A stretch of 64,000 nt of DNA, from the NCBI RefSeq assembly GCF_022347205.1, contig NZ_JAKRNE010000004.1, positions 62,001 to 126,000 on the forward strand, in the 5' to 3' direction. This DNA comes from Corynebacterium sp. ACRPO (lineage in GTDB: Bacteria > Actinomycetota > Actinomycetes > Mycobacteriales > Mycobacteriaceae). Shown here in pieces: positions 24,996 through 32,470 of the stretch. The notes under the pieces were generated by a model. The model was not told the origin of the DNA and did not search any database. It saw nothing but the letters and a program-made list of their open reading frames with translations. A program made the translations under genes and the position numbers. Position 1 is the first letter of the stretch, and each line of letters opens with the position of its first letter.

Positions 24996-26297
24996 ATGAC
25001 AGAGATTAAACCGAACGAGGTTCATGCCGCCACTGCCGAGCTCACCAGCGATGCCACGCTGCGCCTGGTACGCAATGGGGTGGCCCAGGAGGGCGTCGAC
25101 AAGCTCAGCCTCGACCATGAGCAATTGCGCCATCTCACCCCGATAACCAGCCATAAGCTAGATTCTTGGGGCGTGGCCGACCAGAAGGCATCGGGTCGCT
25201 GCTGGATTTTTGCCGGCCTCAATTCCCTGCGCGGCGGCCTCATGGACAAGGCCAAGCTCAAGGACTTTGAGCTCTCCCAGACCTATATTTACTTCTTTGA
25301 CAAGCTGGAAAAGGCCAATTGGTTCCTCACCGCCATGGCTGAGCTCAAGGACCGCGAGATTACGGACCGCACGGTGACCAAGCTCATGGATGATCCCATC
25401 GATGACGGCGGCCAGTGGTCCATGTTCGTCGCCCTGGTGGAAAAGTACGGCGTGGTGCCGCAGTACGCCATGCCGGAGACCGCGTCTTCCGAGGCCACGG
25501 CGATGCTTAACCGCAATCTGCAGACCGTGCTGCGCCGCGCCGCCCACCGCATCCGCAGCGGCGAAGAGGGCGCGCATGAGCAGGCGCTTGCCGACGTCTA
25601 CCAGATCCTCACCGCCAACCTTGGCCTGCCTCCCGAGGACTTTGTGTGGCAGTACCGCGATAAGGACGATGAGTTCCACCGCGTTGGTACCTATACCCCG
25701 CAGGAGTTTGCCCGGGAATACCTGCCGGCGAACCTAGGCGAGTACGTGTGCGTGGTCAACGACCCGCGCAACGCCTACGGCGAGCTCTACACCGTGGAGT
25801 ATCTGGGCAACGTGGTAGGAAAGCGCGTGACCTATTTGAACGCGCCTGTGGAGGTGCTGCGCGATGCCGCGCGTGCCTCCATCGAGGACGGCCAGCCGGT
25901 CTGGTTCGGCTGCGATACCGACCAGCAATCCGATGATGAGCACGGCGTATGGGCTAAGCACCTGCACGATTATGAGGCCTTCTACGGCGTGGAGATGGAT
26001 CTGGACAAGGCACAGCGTTTGCGCCTGCACGAGTCCCTCATGACCCACGCGATGGTCTTTACCGGCGCCGATATCGCAGACGACGGCACCGTCAATCGCT
26101 GGCGTGTGGAGAATTCCTGGGGCCCGAAGAAGGCCGATAAGGGCTTTTGGACCATGGCCGATGACTGGTTCGACGAGTTCGTCTTCGAAATCGCCGTGCA
26201 CCCCTCCCGCCTGCCAGAACAATACCAAGCGGCGTTGCAGTCCGAGTCCGTCACTACCCTGCCGGCCTGGGATCCGATGGGCGCGTTGGCGCGTTAA
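24996..26297 (+). CDS. Aminopeptidase C (C1B), second tandem copy
   Basis: A 433-residue paralogue of the preceding gene with the same triad: C69 in KASGRCWIFAGL, H351 in LMTHAMVFTG and N373 in RVENSWG. The two copies share architecture throughout but differ at many positions, including insertions near residues 175-200, so the duplication is not recent. Substrate range may differ; the residues around the active site are largely kept. AAGGAG lies 9 bases before the ATG, and the short spacing indicates a two-gene operon. The stop codon falls inside a small tandem repeat that also holds the stop of the convergent GNAT gene. Confidence 0.93.
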   Translation: MTEIKPNEVHAATAELTSDATLRLVRNGVAQEGVDKLSLDHEQLRHLTPITSHKLDSWGVADQKASGRCWIFAGLNSLRGGLMDKAKLKDFELSQTYIYFFDKLEKANWFLTAMAELKDREITDRTVTKLMDDPIDDGGQWSMFVALVEKYGVVPQYAMPETASSEATAMLNRNLQTVLRRAAHRIRSGEEGAHEQALADVYQILTANLGLPPEDFVWQYRDKDDEFHRVGTYTPQEFAREYLPANLGEYVCVVNDPRNAYGELYTVEYLGNVVGKRVTYLNAPVEVLRDAARASIEDGQPVWFGCDTDQQSDDEHGVWAKHLHDYEAFYGVEMDLDKAQRLRLHESLMTHAMVFTGADIADDGTVNRWRVENSWGPKKADKGFWTMADDWFDEFVFEIAVHPSRLPEQYQAALQSESVTTLPAWDPMGALAR

Positions 26298-26326
26298 GCC
26301 TGCGGCACGCTAAGCCTGCGGCGTGC
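26295..26326. repeat. Two imperfect 16-base tandem copies across convergent stop codons
   Basis: TAAGCCTGCGGCACGC (26295-26310) is followed directly by TAAGCCTGCGGCGTGC (26311-26326), differing at two positions. The difference makes GGCACGC (26304-26310) and GCGTGCC (26321-26327) complementary, so the repeat can also form a 7-base hairpin. The first copy begins with the stop codon of the second aminopeptidase C; the junction holds the stop of the GNAT gene. Confidence 0.7.
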
Positions 26327-26930
26327 CAAGGCGCCGCACATAAAACATGCACACCAAGTCGCGGTCCTCGTTGACCGCGATGGTGCGCTCGCCCACCTGA
26401 GTGAAACCGCGGCTGTCATAGAACTGATAAGTGCAGCCGTCATCGGTAAACAAGTAGACGTTCTTTCCCTCATGACGGGCTTCGAAGGCCTCGAGCAGCG
26501 CCGTTCCTACGCCGCTCACGCCGGAATTGGGATCCGCGACGAGGAAGCCGATTTCGCCATCAATGGGGTGCTTACCCAAGTACTTGAGCAGCATGTCCTG
26601 ATTGGCGGCATCGTAATCATCGCGGTGCCCGCCCGGGCGCAGGTTATTAAAGATTTCCACCGCGCGGACATAGGCCTTGCGCCACCACGGATACGGCAAG
26701 GCGGGCTTGCCTTTCATGGAGGCTAAAAGCACGCCGAGGAAGCGGTCGCCATCGTAGGCGGCCAGGATATCGGTGGCCTTGGCGCGCTCTAAATCCCAAA
26801 AGTAGCGGCCATAGGCGCGCTCAAAGCGCGGGTTCTTTACAAACCAGTGCAGGTGCATGCCCTCGATAGCGAAGGAAATCGCTTGGGGCTCATCGCGCGG
26901 GTCGAGGTCGCGGATCTGAATATCGGTCAT
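26310..26930 (-). CDS. GNAT-family N-acetyltransferase
   Basis: This 206-residue protein has the GNAT fold. The acetyl-CoA loop region reads IGFLVADPNSGVSGVGTALLEAFEA at about residues 126-150, a degenerate Q/R-x-x-G-x-G/A, and the following strand and helix hold FYDSRGFTQVGE, typical of motif B. The substrate is unknown. It is the last gene of the long leftward operon that begins at dacB; its ATG shares one base with the panC stop codon (TAATG). The RPGGHRDDY stretch before the CoA-binding part is not a standard family feature and may belong to the substrate pocket. Confidence 0.85.
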   Translation of the reverse strand: MTDIQIRDLDPRDEPQAISFAIEGMHLHWFVKNPRFERAYGRYFWDLERAKATDILAAYDGDRFLGVLLASMKGKPALPYPWWRKAYVRAVEIFNNLRPGGHRDDYDAANQDMLLKYLGKHPIDGEIGFLVADPNSGVSGVGTALLEAFEARHEGKNVYLFTDDGCTYQFYDSRGFTQVGERTIAVNEDRDLVCMFYVRRLGTPQA

Positions 26931-27820
26931 TAGTCCTCCGAAGGCTGCTGGGAAGCGATACCCTGTGCGCGTTGTTGCTCGCGCTCGAGCTCGGCCTTGG
27001 CTTCGTGTTCTTCAATATTATTAAAGCCGATGCCCAGCGGCAGGCCCACATTATCGATGAGGCGGACGCCGCCGATTGTCGCGGCAACGAGCAAGCGGGC
27101 ATCCCCCTCCTCAGGAGGCGTGCCGAGGTCGCGACCGCGCACCTCGAGGTAGTCCGGCTCAACGCCTGCTGCGCGCAGGACTTCCGCGGCAACCTCGCGG
27201 ACCTTCTCCGCACCGGCTTCGGCGGCATGTGCGCCGGCGGTCAGCGCGGCGGATAGGGCCGCGGCTTGGTCACGGGATTCGGCCGGGACGTTGGTATTGC
27301 GCAGGCTCATCACCACGCCATCGGGCATGCGTACGGCGGGCACGCCCTGCACGCGGACACCCAGGTGGAAGTCTTGAACCGCGTGATGGATGGCGAGGAG
27401 GAGCTCGTAGTCCTTTTCACCAAGGAGGACGTCTGTAGGCGAAAGCGTCAGGATGAGCGCAAGGTACAGCGAGAGATCCTCGCTGAGGTCCGGTTCAAGG
27501 GCGGTCGCGGCGTCGGCCAGAGCTACGGCAATGCGGCGGCCGTGCGGCCACAAGGTTTCTGGCGAGTAATCCCACACGATGTCCACGCCCTCGGCACGCA
27601 GGAGCTCAAGATCCTCCTCGTGCGGGGACTGCAAGGCCACGACGGTAACAGCGCCGCGGATGTGCTTGGCCGCGCGCACCAACGCGATATGGCCGGCGTG
27701 CACGCCGGTAGTCAGCGGCACAAAGGCCACCGGGCGACCAGTCTTATGAAAGGCGCTGCCGACCATACGGATGCGCTCAATCTCACTGATGACGGTGGCG
27801 TTTCCCAGCTCTAGGCTCAT
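26930..27820 (-). CDS. panC: PanC-like pantothenate synthetase with altered HxGH region
   Basis: PanC joins pantoate and beta-alanine with ATP to make pantothenate. The start MSLELGNATV overlaps the preceding stop by ATGA and gives 296 residues, the usual size. The fold markers are FVPLTTGVHAGHIALVRAA (normally PTMGALHEGH), the GEKDYELLLAI helix (normally GEKDFQQLxxI), and MPDGVVMSLRN for the second nucleotide motif (normally PDGLAMSSRN). The key His/Gly residues remain, but M-G-A-L is replaced by T-T-G-V and the MSSRN by MSLRN. This may be a slow or redirected enzyme, or a second copy besides a canonical panBC pair elsewhere. No panB or panD is adjacent. Confidence 0.8.
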   Translation of the reverse strand: MSLELGNATVISEIERIRMVGSAFHKTGRPVAFVPLTTGVHAGHIALVRAAKHIRGAVTVVALQSPHEEDLELLRAEGVDIVWDYSPETLWPHGRRIAVALADAATALEPDLSEDLSLYLALILTLSPTDVLLGEKDYELLLAIHHAVQDFHLGVRVQGVPAVRMPDGVVMSLRNTNVPAESRDQAAALSAALTAGAHAAEAGAEKVREVAAEVLRAAGVEPDYLEVRGRDLGTPPEEGDARLLVAATIGGVRLIDNVGLPLGIGFNNIEEHEAKAELEREQQRAQGIASQQPSED

Positions 27821-28491
27821 CGGCTCTCCTCTTGTAGGGCCCACATTTCCAGCTCCTCGCGGCCGTCTACCTCGCCTAGGCGGCGGGCAACCTCCACGTA
27901 GCTGCGGCGCAGGCCGGGGTCGGTGGCGCCGCGATAGGCGGCGATGATTTCTTCGGTGTCCATGTCCTCACCCACCAGGGGTGGCTCTTCTGAGGGCGAG
28001 AGGAAATGAGCATCAACTGCAGCAGAGATATGCAAGCGCCGAAGCATCTCGGCGTAGTAGGCGCGGGCGGCAAAGGAAGGACGTTCGGCATCGGAAAGCG
28101 CGACGGCTTCGCCGCGGAACTCGGTGATATTGAGCTCCACTACAGTCTCGCCCAGCTCGTCCAGGGTGGTCACGGCCCAGCGCATATGTGCAAATGGGGC
28201 GAGTGCCGCAACGACACACCCGCGGGTTTCTAGCGGATCTAGCACTTGGACACCGCGCGAGAGGCAGGTGTGGAACACGATAAGCCCGTGGTGGACGTGG
28301 GGTTCAAGAAGTTCCACGGTAGCTTCTAAGCGAGCATCGCCCACGGCGATGATGAGGGCCTCAAAAGAGGCAAGTTCGGCTGGGTCCGAGAGCATCTGCA
28401 CCTCATGGCCGGCGCGTTCCATGGCATTGGCCAAGGTAAAGCCGGCCAGGCTCCGGCCGAAGAGGGCTACCCGCATGCGTGGCGGGCGCAT
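27817..28491 (-). CDS. Rossmann-like and DUF2520 domain protein
   Basis: 224 residues with an N-terminal NAD(P)-type Rossmann fold (MRVALFGRSLAGFTLANAM; the glycine pattern is G-x-S-x-A-G) and a helical C-terminal DUF2520 part. The family is a relative of ketopantoate reductase-like dehydrogenases and is regularly found next to panC in actinobacteria. A role in pantoate supply is a reasonable guess but unproven here. The gene begins right after the DUF6779 stop (TAAATG) and overlaps panC by four bases, so it is translationally coupled on both sides. ATG 28476 is an alternative start that would remove MRPPR. Confidence 0.85.
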   Translation of the reverse strand: MRPPRMRVALFGRSLAGFTLANAMERAGHEVQMLSDPAELASFEALIIAVGDARLEATVELLEPHVHHGLIVFHTCLSRGVQVLDPLETRGCVVAALAPFAHMRWAVTTLDELGETVVELNITEFRGEAVALSDAERPSFAARAYYAEMLRRLHISAAVDAHFLSPSEEPPLVGEDMDTEEIIAAYRGATDPGLRRSYVEVARRLGEVDGREELEMWALQEESR

Positions 28492-29538
28492 TTATTTATC
28501 CTTCTTCTTCGCCTGGGCCAGCAACTCGGCCACGGATACCGCGCCTTCGCGCTTATCGTCGCTGCGACGGCGTCCGCGTGTCTGCTCCTCTGGCTGAGGT
28601 TCAGCCGCACGGTGATGCGGGCGGGCTGCCTTCTGGCGTACTGGTTCGGCCGATTCCGGAGCCACATGTTGACCCGAGCCTGGGTACTCCGCGCGCTCGT
28701 CGCGCTGCGGCGCCGCCTGCTGCGGAATGTCCTGGGTCTCATCATTGGCCTTGGTGGCAGCCTCTGGCTTGCGGTGGCTGCCGTGGTGCTCGCTGGCCGC
28801 GGACGTGCGGGCATTCTTCAGGGAATCATCGCCGCCGGTATCCCAGCGCACGGCCTGGAAGCCACCAGTGTTGAAGGTGGAGGCACCAGAAGTCTTACCG
28901 GAGGTGCGCTGCGCACGGGTCTTTTCGCTGATGATGTCATTGAGCGGGTTGGCCTCGGTGTGCGCCGCGGACGGCTGATTGCCCAATCGGCCGGCGATGG
29001 CATCGGCGGACGGGGCGCCGGAGGAGGACTGGGTGAAGTCCACATTGCCCTCCTCAGAGCCAGGGCGAGCAGCGGCCGCGGTCTGGGCCTCGAGCTGCAT
29101 GATGCGGCGCGCCTCGGCGTGCAGGGCGGCCGGTTCATAGGTGAAGTCCTGGCCGGAAAGATCCTCAATCTGCTTGCGGATGGCAGCCAGCTCGGTGCGG
29201 ATCTCATCCAGCAGCTCCTGGTCTGGCAGCGGCTGGCCATCGGCTGCGCGGACCTGCTTAAGCTCGGCGCGGTGAGCGCGCTCCTGCAGCTCCAGCTTGG
29301 TCACGGATTCCTCGGCCTGGCGGCGGTAGCGCATGACCAGGAAGAAGCCAAGCACGGCGGCCCACAGTGCTGCAATGAGGGCGATCTTGAGCGCGGCGGC
29401 AGAGCCGGAAATCAGCATGACGATGCTGGCTACGACGGCCAGCACCACGAGGACGATAAGGCCGATCTGGCCCAAGTCCGGCTTGGTCGTCTTGGCGGAA
29501 GTATTGCTAGAAGAAGAGCGCGGCTCAGTCATGCTCAC
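28492..29538 (-). CDS. DUF6779-type membrane protein with long disordered tail
   Basis: A 348-residue protein with two membrane helices near the N-terminus (about 24-45 and 48-69) and a coiled-coil region with EESVTKLELQERAHRAELKQ. A long Ala/Ser/Glu/Arg-rich tail follows, ending in the short conserved motif SVAELLAQAKKKDK. It matches by position and layout the Ala/Arg-rich membrane protein between folK and panC of mycobacteria. The GTG start at 29538 shares one base with the preceding TAG; ATG 29532 is also possible. Function is unknown. The short C-terminal motif resembles tails found on other actinobacterial division or wall proteins and may be a docking signal. Confidence 0.8.
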   Translation of the reverse strand: MSMTEPRSSSSNTSAKTTKPDLGQIGLIVLVVLAVVASIVMLISGSAAALKIALIAALWAAVLGFFLVMRYRRQAEESVTKLELQERAHRAELKQVRAADGQPLPDQELLDEIRTELAAIRKQIEDLSGQDFTYEPAALHAEARRIMQLEAQTAAAARPGSEEGNVDFTQSSSGAPSADAIAGRLGNQPSAAHTEANPLNDIISEKTRAQRTSGKTSGASTFNTGGFQAVRWDTGGDDSLKNARTSAASEHHGSHRKPEAATKANDETQDIPQQAAPQRDERAEYPGSGQHVAPESAEPVRQKAARPHHRAAEPQPEEQTRGRRRSDDKREGAVSVAELLAQAKKKDK

Positions 29539-30011
29539 TAATGTACCGTTTGAATCCCATCTGGTGGGGGCGGGGTCTCGCAGTGTCGCTCTAGCCGCAG
29601 GCCAGCGGCGGCCATCGCGAGGCCACCAAGCGCGGAGGCAATGACACCCACGAGGTCATCGGAGGCCGCGGTGAGTGTACCGGCGTTGGGAATGACGTAG
29701 ACGGCAATGCCGGCATAAATGCCACCCACGATGGAACCCGTCCATGCCGAGGCCTTTCCTACCAGCATGAATTGCGTGATGGTCATGGGGTTGAGCTGCG
29801 AATTATCCAGGCCAATGCCATGCTCGTCCTCGGTGGCTTGGTCCACCTTCCAGGTCAGCGCCACACAGACAACGGCCATAAGCCACAGCGTGGCCGAGAC
29901 CGTTACCGGGATTTGCAGCATGGAGCCATAAAAGCGCGTGGTGAGGATGGCCGCTGCGGCGGCGAAAAAGACCCCGGTGCCGATGAGGGCACCCAGCGAG
30001 GTCCGTGTCAT
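29538..30011 (-). CDS. DUF3180 membrane protein
   Basis: 157 residues with four predicted membrane helices in two hairpins: MTRTSLGALIGTGVFFAA and IPVTVSATLWLMAVVCVAL, then a cytoplasmic loop, then VGGIYAGIAVYVI and VIASALGGLAMAAAGL. It has the DUF3180 pattern and sits directly after folK, as in mycobacteria. It overlaps folK by four bases (ATGA) and DUF6779 by one. No known activity. Conserved linkage to folate genes suggests a constant transcriptional unit rather than a proven folate role. Confidence 0.85.
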   Translation of the reverse strand: MTRTSLGALIGTGVFFAAAAAILTTRFYGSMLQIPVTVSATLWLMAVVCVALTWKVDQATEDEHGIGLDNSQLNPMTITQFMLVGKASAWTGSIVGGIYAGIAVYVIPNAGTLTAASDDLVGVIASALGGLAMAAAGLRLERHCETPPPPDGIQTVH

Positions 30012-30493
30012 AGCTCCTCCATCATGCCCAGCCGGCGAATCTCGGCGCGCTCTTTCGGGTCGAGTGCTGCTACCCGCTTGGCGACGCCCTCCCCACTCAA
30101 CCTAGCACCAGCATCGGCCGCCAACCACGGAATCAGCACGAAGGCGCGCTCGTGGGCATAAGGATGCGGGACGATAAGCTCCGGGTCATCGGAAGTAAAA
30201 CCTTCAATATCGACGATATCCACGTCCAGCGTGCGCGGTCCCCAGTGGCGCACGCGGACGCGCTCGGCGGCCTCTTCGAGCTTCTGCCCGCGGCGCAGCA
30301 GTTCCTTCGGAGTCTCCTCGACGTCCACGATGAGCACCGCGTTGAGGAATTCGTCTTGGTCAGTCACGCCCCACGGCGGGGTGGCATAGACGGGCGAGGC
30401 GGCGACGATCTCGTCGGCGAACTCGTCGAATACCGTGCGCAAAAGCTCCACGCGGTCATCCATATTGGAGCCGATAGACAGCACCGCACGCAT
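30008..30493 (-). CDS. folK: 6-hydroxymethyl-dihydropterin pyrophosphokinase
   Basis: FolK transfers pyrophosphate from ATP to hydroxymethyl-dihydropterin, the step before dihydropteroate synthesis. The 161 residues hold the HPPK signature in GPRTLDVDIVDIEGF (the two metal-binding Asp residues) and PHPYAHERAFVLIPW, and an N-terminal LSIGSNMDDR turn. Its ATG shares one base with the folB stop. It is encoded as part of folE-folP-folB-folK. Confidence 0.95.
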   Translation of the reverse strand: MRAVLSIGSNMDDRVELLRTVFDEFADEIVAASPVYATPPWGVTDQDEFLNAVLIVDVEETPKELLRRGQKLEEAAERVRVRHWGPRTLDVDIVDIEGFTSDDPELIVPHPYAHERAFVLIPWLAADAGARLSGEGVAKRVAALDPKERAEIRRLGMMEEL

Positions 30494-30873
30494 TAGAGGG
30501 TCCTCGCGTGCTTGCGGGAGCGACGGGCGACCACGGCGACGTCGGCAAAAGTGCGCGGAATCGGCGCCTTCGGCTTGTGCAGGGTGACCTCCACGGCATG
30601 CAGGCCCTCGAAGGTCTCCATGATGGTATCGGCCACCTCACTGGCGACGGTCTCGATGAGGTCGCGGGCGGGGCCTTCGATGATTTTGGCGGCGACGTCG
30701 GCAAGCTCGGCGTAATTGATGGTCTTGGTCAGATCATCGGTGGCGGCGGCCTCGGCGAACTCGGACCAGCAGGTGATATCCACGATGAAGGGCTGGCCGG
30801 TGCGCTTTTCTTCCTCAAAAACGCCGTGGTAGCCAAAGCATTCTAGGCCGGTGAGCTCGATGCGGTCTGCCAT
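30493..30873 (-). CDS. folB: Dihydroneopterin aldolase
   Basis: FolB cleaves 7,8-dihydroneopterin to hydroxymethyl-dihydropterin and glycolaldehyde. At 126 residues it is a typical single-domain member. Key features are GYHGVFEEEKRTGQPF near the N-terminus, with the substrate-anchoring Glu on the next strands (ETVASEVADTIME), and LHKPKAPI with the catalytic Lys. It begins 3 bases after the folP stop. The last residues (RRSRKHARTL) are a basic tail. Confidence 0.95.
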   Translation of the reverse strand: MADRIELTGLECFGYHGVFEEEKRTGQPFIVDITCWSEFAEAAATDDLTKTINYAELADVAAKIIEGPARDLIETVASEVADTIMETFEGLHAVEVTLHKPKAPIPRTFADVAVVARRSRKHARTL

Positions 30874-30876
30874 GTT

Positions 30877-31839
30877 TTACTCCTTTGGGTTGCGCGGTAG
30901 GGCGGTGGATTTCATGGTGCCGTTGCCATCGGCGCCATTGCTATAGCTGCCGCTAGCATTGGCCCCGCCCGCGTAGCCGTTGCCGGCATTCCACGCAGCC
31001 GCAACATCGACGGCGTCGCGCGAGACGGCGACCTCGTGCACGCGCACACCCCACGCGCCCATCTGGGCGGAAATGGCGGTCACGGCCGCAGTCGCGGGAT
31101 CGGCCAGCAGTGGGCTGGACTCCACGCCACGGTCCTCCCGGATGGCGGCGAGGAAGCGCTTGCGGGAAGCGCCCACCAGCATGGGGAATTCGGCGTCGAG
31201 GAACTCCGGCAGGGCCTTGAGCAGCGCCCAATTATCCTGCGGGGTTTTGGCGAAGCCTAAGCCCGGATCGAGCACGATATTATCGCGGCGCACGCCGGCC
31301 TCCAGCGCGTTATTTGCCAGGCGCTCGAGGGTCTCATGCACATCGCGCACCACATCGCCGCCGTGGTCGGCGCTACCGGCTGCGGATCCAAAGGCGCCTT
31401 CCTGCAGCGTGCGCCAGTGCATCAAACAGACGGGCACACCGGCCTCGGCCATCGCGCGATACATCTCCGGATCAGCTAGGCCACCGGAGACGTCATTAAT
31501 CATGTCCACGCCGGCCGCTGCGGCCGCACGGGCCACCGAGGCGCGCATCGTATCCACGGAGGTGCGGATGCCCAGCTCGCTCAGCGCCTTAATGACGGGA
31601 ACCACGCGGCGCTTTTCGACGTCCGCTTCTACCCGCACCGCGCCCGGCCGGGTGGACTCACCACCGACGTCAATCATGTCCGCGCCCTGCGCCACGAGTT
31701 CGCGGGCGTGGTTGATGGCGGCATCGACGTCCAACCACTTACCGCCATCGGAGAAGGAATCCTCCGTGACGTTGACGATGCCCATCACCAGCGTGCGGTT
31801 GGCGATGGTCAGATCTGAGACCGAGGTTGCCTGCTGCAT
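30877..31839 (-). CDS. folP: Dihydropteroate synthase
   Basis: FolP joins para-aminobenzoate to the pterin pyrophosphate and is the sulphonamide target. The 320-residue chain has a complete TIM barrel: MGIVNVTEDSFSDGG for the pyrophosphate loop, GGESTRPGA for the second signature, and DPGLGFAK on the sixth strand. The last 40 residues are a Gly/Asn/Ser-rich tail (WNAGNGYAGGANASGSYSNG) not usual in FolP, probably unstructured. AAGGAG precedes the ATG, and 37 bases separate it from folE. It is part of the folE-folP-folB-folK block. Confidence 0.95.
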   Translation of the reverse strand: MQQATSVSDLTIANRTLVMGIVNVTEDSFSDGGKWLDVDAAINHARELVAQGADMIDVGGESTRPGAVRVEADVEKRRVVPVIKALSELGIRTSVDTMRASVARAAAAAGVDMINDVSGGLADPEMYRAMAEAGVPVCLMHWRTLQEGAFGSAAGSADHGGDVVRDVHETLERLANNALEAGVRRDNIVLDPGLGFAKTPQDNWALLKALPEFLDAEFPMLVGASRKRFLAAIREDRGVESSPLLADPATAAVTAISAQMGAWGVRVHEVAVSRDAVDVAAAWNAGNGYAGGANASGSYSNGADGNGTMKSTALPRNPKE

Positions 31840-31876
31840 GGCGTGCTCCTTCTCGCTTTCGTGGTAACCGGGGGAC

Positions 31877-32470
31877 TTAGCTGCGAATCAGGCTGAGCAC
31901 CTCGGCGCGGGAGGCGGCATTGTTTTTGAAGCCGCCGCGCACCGCGGAGGTGGTCGTCGTCGCACCCGGCTTGCGGATGCCGCGCATGGCCATGCACAGG
32001 TGCTCGCACTCAATGACCACGATGACGGACTGCGCACCGAGGACCTCCACCAAGGCGTCCGCTACCTGCTGGGTGAGGCGCTCTTGGACCTGGGGGCGCT
32101 TAGCGTACATATCCGCCAGGCGGGCGAGTTTGCTCAAACCGGTGACGTGGCCGTCTTTGCCCGGGATGTAGCCGATATGCGCCACGCCGTAGAACGGCAC
32201 TAGGTGGTGCTCGCAGGTGGAGTAAATGGGGATATCGCGCACCAGAACCAATTCTTGGTGGTCCTCAGCGAAGGTCTTGTGCAGAACCTCGGTTGGGTCC
32301 TCGTGCAGGCCGGCGAAGACCTCGCGGTAGGCGCGGGCCACGCGGGCAGGGGTTTCGCGCAAGCCCTCGCGGTCAGGGTCCTCCCCTACCGCAAGGAGCA
32401 GCTCACGCACCGCTGCCTCCGCTCGGTCTTGGTCAAAGGCGGCGCGAGCGGGAATGTGATTATCAGGCAT
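31877..32470 (-). CDS. folE: GTP cyclohydrolase I
   Basis: FolE opens and rearranges GTP to dihydroneopterin triphosphate, the first folate step. The 197 residues are typical. Zinc ligands are seen in [12 protein letters not shown] (Cys and His) and in [13 protein letters not shown] (second Cys), and the substrate-binding [14 protein letters not shown] precedes them. It overlaps the ftsH stop by one base, so ftsH and folE are coupled as in mycobacteria. Confidence 0.96.
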   Translation of the reverse strand: MPDNHIPARAAFDQDRAEAAVRELLLAVGEDPDREGLRETPARVARAYREVFAGLHEDPTEVLHKTFAEDHQELVLVRDIPIYSTCEHHLVPFYGVAHIGYIPGKDGHVTGLSKLARLADMYAKRPQVQERLTQQVADALVEVLGAQSVIVVIECEHLCMAMRGIRKPGATTTTSAVRGGFKNNAASRAEVLSLIRS

